DNA from: Rhodoferax sp. OV413
Lineage (GTDB): Bacteria > Pseudomonadota > Gammaproteobacteria > Burkholderiales > Burkholderiaceae_C
NCBI GenBank assembly: GCA_945861195.1
Contig: CAMATS010000094.1
Location: forward strand, 1 to 7,817
Length of the DNA: 7,817 nucleotides
Reading direction: 5' to 3'
The stretch's first letter is position 1. Each line of letters opens with the position of its first letter. Shown in pieces: positions 6,269-7,817 of the stretch. Both the position numbers and the translations under genes were made by a program. A model generated the notes under the pieces. It was given only the letters and a program-made list of their open reading frames with translations, was not told where the DNA came from and ran no database searches.

Positions 6269-6982
6269 CACGCCGTACCGATCCCGATAAGCCTGCACCG
6301 CCGCCAGGTGGCTGTGCGGCGCGTCACCCGCCGAGGCGGCCAGATAGGCCAGCAGGTCTGACAGCTCGGCAATGGCGCAGACCTGCAGGCCGAGTTGCTG
6401 GCGCACATACTGCACCGCGCTGTAAGGCAGGTCCAAGGTGCTGCCGCCCGGCTGTTTTTCGGTGGCCATTTCCTGCCGGTCCAGGGCAATCACCACCGCG
6501 TGTGGCGTGGCGCCGGCCGCCTGAATCAGCGCAATCGACTCGCGCACGGCCGTGCCAGCGCTCATCACATCGTCCACGATCAGCACCCGGCCCTGGAGCG
6601 GGGCACCCACCAGAGATCCGCCCTCGCCGTGGTCTTTGGCCTCTTTGCGGTTGTAGGCAAAGGGCACGTTGTGGCCTAGCCGCGCCAGCTCCACCGCGAG
6701 CGCCACGCCCAGCGGAATGCCCTTGTAGGCCGGGCCGAAAATCATGTCAAATTGCAGTCCGCTGGCCAGCAGGCGCCGGGCATAAAATGCCGCAAGCCGG
6801 CCCATCTTGGCGCCATCTTCAAACAGGCCGGCGTTGAAGAAATAGGGGCTCAGCCGGCCGGCCTTGGTCTTGAACTCACCAAAGCGCAGCACGCCGCAAT
6901 CGAGCGCAAACCTGACAAAATCCTGCGCCAGCACATCCTGCCCACCGGCAGGGTTCGAGCCGGCGGCCATTGGCTCTGACAT
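6263..6982 (-). CDS. pyrE: Orotate phosphoribosyltransferase
   Basis: A 239-residue cytoplasmic enzyme that joins orotate to PRPP to give OMP, the fifth step of pyrimidine synthesis. It aligns well with remembered E. coli PyrE (213 residues): the substrate segment F37-K-T-K-A-G-R-L-S-P-Y-F-F-N, F-G-P-A-Y-K-G-I-P at 82-90, the mobile catalytic loop R112-K113-E-A-K116-D-H118-G-E-G-G, and the PRPP motif V-L-I-V-D-D-V-M-S-A-G-T-A at 133-145. The extra length comes from about 14 N-terminal residues and an insertion at about 172-184 (MATEKQPGGSTLDL region). The start is supported by AAGGAA 7 nt upstream; an in-frame ATG four codons on (6970-6968) is too far from it. Its start faces that of the exonuclease gene across 11 nt, so its promoter probably lies within that gene. 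No pyrimidine attenuator is visible. Confidence 0.97.
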   Translation of the reverse strand: MSEPMAAGSNPAGGQDVLAQDFVRFALDCGVLRFGEFKTKAGRLSPYFFNAGLFEDGAKMGRLAAFYARRLLASGLQFDMIFGPAYKGIPLGVALAVELARLGHNVPFAYNRKEAKDHGEGGSLVGAPLQGRVLIVDDVMSAGTAVRESIALIQAAGATPHAVVIALDRQEMATEKQPGGSTLDLPYSAVQYVRQQLGLQVCAIAELSDLLAYLAASAGDAPHSHLAAVQAYRDRYGVR

Positions 6983-6995
6983 GGGGAATTTCCTT
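6983..6995. promoter_or_regulatory. Interleaved ribosome-binding sites of divergent pyrE and exonuclease III genes
   Basis: GGGGAA at 6983-6988 serves the rightward TTG start at 6994, with 5 nt between. On the other strand AAGGAA (6995-6990) serves the leftward ATG at 6982, with 7 nt between, and its far end overlaps the first two bases of the TTG. There is no room for promoters here, so they must lie inside the opposite gene. Confidence 0.6.
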
Positions 6996-7785
6996 GTTTA
7001 AACTGACCAGTCTCAACCTCAACGGCATTCGCTCCGCCAGCAGCAAAGGGCTCGAAGCCTGGCTGGCCAAAACTGCGCCCGATTGTATGGGCGTGCAAGA
7101 AGTGAAGGCCCAGGCCGAAGACGTGCAGGGCCGCTTCGAGCAGCTGGCCGGGCTGCAGGGTTACTTTCATTTCGCTGAGAAAAAAGGCTACTCGGGTGTG
7201 GGCCTGTACAGCCGGCTGGAACCCAGTGACGTGCGCACCGGCTACGGTTCGGGCGAGTTTGACGCCGAAGGCCGCTACGTGGAACTGTGCTTTGATACGC
7301 CGCGCGCCAAACACAGCATCATCAGCGCCTATTTCCCTAGTGGCTCGTCTGGTGAAGAGCGCCAGCAAGCCAAGTTCCGCTTTCTGGATGAGTTTTACCC
7401 GCATCTGGTCAAGCTCAAAGCCGAGCGAGACTTTATTCTGGTGGGTGACGTGAACATTGCCCACCAGGAAATCGACCTGAAGAACTGGAAAGGCAACCGC
7501 AAAAACTCCGGCTTTCTGCCCGAAGAGCGCGCCTGGATGACCCGCCTGCTGGGCGAGGCCGGCCTGGTCGATGTGTACCGCCAACTCCACCCCGCCGCCA
7601 CCGACGAGGCATACACCTGGTGGAGCAACCGCGGCCAGGCCTACGCCAAGAACGTGGGCTGGCGGCTGGATTACCACCTGGCCACGCCGGCACTGGCCGC
7701 CGGGGCGCGCACGGTGGAGATTTACAAGGGCGAGAAGTTTTCGGACCATGCGCCCATCACGATTGAGTACGACTTCAAACCGTGA
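6994..7785 (+). CDS. xth: Exodeoxyribonuclease III / AP endonuclease (ExoA, APE1-like subgroup)
   Basis: A 263-residue endonuclease/exonuclease/phosphatase-fold enzyme. The family cuts the backbone 5' to abasic sites in base-excision repair and removes 3' blocking groups. Active-site blocks from the TTG start: N10 in L-N-L-N-G, metal-binding Glu36 in V-Q-E-V-K, A-Y-F-P-S-G at 112-117, G151-D152-V-N154-I-A-H-Q-E-I-D-L-K-N, G-W-R-L-D226-Y, and the terminal S-D251-H252-A-P-I. The I-A-H-x-E-I-D-L-K-N and W-R-L-D-Y wording is closer to human APE1 and ExoA than to E. coli XthA. The TTG at 6994 was chosen because homologues begin near M-F-K-L-T-S-L-N-L-N-G-I-R-S and GGGGAA sits 5 nt upstream; an upstream TTG at 6970 would add eight residues and overlap pyrE. 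Key residues are intact. The names xthA and exoA are also used. Confidence 0.95.
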   Translation: MFKLTSLNLNGIRSASSKGLEAWLAKTAPDCMGVQEVKAQAEDVQGRFEQLAGLQGYFHFAEKKGYSGVGLYSRLEPSDVRTGYGSGEFDAEGRYVELCFDTPRAKHSIISAYFPSGSSGEERQQAKFRFLDEFYPHLVKLKAERDFILVGDVNIAHQEIDLKNWKGNRKNSGFLPEERAWMTRLLGEAGLVDVYRQLHPAATDEAYTWWSNRGQAYAKNVGWRLDYHLATPALAAGARTVEIYKGEKFSDHAPITIEYDFKP

Positions 7786-7817
7786 GTGCAGCCGTGAAAG
7801 CATCGCCTCGCGCACAG
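7782..7817 (+). CDS. Possible start of a further plus-strand gene, product unknown
   Basis: A GTG overlaps the exonuclease stop as GTGA (7782-7785) and opens a frame of 12 codons (MSAAVKASPRAQ) to the right edge without a stop. A second in-frame GTG lies at 7794. Such overlaps are common within operons, but no clear Shine-Dalgarno is visible and the fragment is too short to identify. It could equally be non-coding. Confidence 0.3.
   Translation, partial: MSAAVKASPRAQ

Noticed and set aside
6970..6993. Upstream TTG extension of the exonuclease
   Set aside because: It would overlap the pyrE start, has no Shine-Dalgarno, and adds residues not typical of the family; TTG 6994 is better placed.
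6850..7815. Minus-strand ORF of 321 codons covering the exonuclease gene and the pyrE start
   Set aside because: The opposite strand encodes a complete exonuclease III with all catalytic blocks. This frame has no recognisable domain and overlaps the pyrE N-terminus in another frame.
1..7817. A novel defence, mobile or biosynthetic system
   Set aside because: All long frames with real protein character belong to known core genes of normal length and order. No stretch over about 200 nt is left unexplained, and no repeats or insertion-sequence ends were seen.

Overview
The window looks like core chromosome of a high-G+C betaproteobacterium. Protein sequences and gene order (an mre operon facing away from gatCAB, then pyrE and an ExoA/APE1-type exonuclease III) point to Burkholderiales, most likely Comamonadaceae of the Rhodoferax/Polaromonas/Acidovorax type. 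This placement is inferred from remembered family sequences, not from a search. Nearly every base lies in a recognisable, intact housekeeping gene. I see no mobile element, CRISPR array, tRNA, rRNA or sign of transfer.

Left part (1-2763, minus strand): the rod-shape operon, read right to left as mreB, mreC, mreD and the first 76 codons of mrdA (PBP2), which runs off the left edge. Together they build the cell-wall elongation machine: MreB filaments under the membrane, MreC and MreD as membrane and periplasmic scaffold, and PBP2 as the transpeptidase. Gaps are 14 nt, a 4-nt ATGA overlap, and 27 nt. Only mreB and mreD have a clear Shine-Dalgarno; mreC and mrdA lack one.

Middle (2764-6236): a 201-nt divergent control region, then gatC, gatA and gatB on the plus strand with 3-nt and ATGA junctions. 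These are the three subunits of the tRNA-dependent amidotransferase that converts Asp-tRNA(Asn) and/or Glu-tRNA(Gln) to the amidated forms. GatA shows the full Lys/cis-Ser/Ser triad, and GatB has its signature and tRNA-binding tail.

Right part (6237-7817): pyrE (orotate phosphoribosyltransferase) on the minus strand converges on gatB, with 26 nt and a hairpin between them. An exonuclease III/AP endonuclease gene runs the other way. It probably starts at a TTG only 11 nt from the pyrE ATG, so the two ribosome-binding regions are interleaved. A possible next gene begins in a GTGA overlap at the right edge.

I find no undescribed system here. The points worth a second look are the back-to-back pyrE/exonuclease start, the gatB/pyrE hairpin, the uneven ribosome-binding signals in the mre operon, and the divergent mreB/gatC region.
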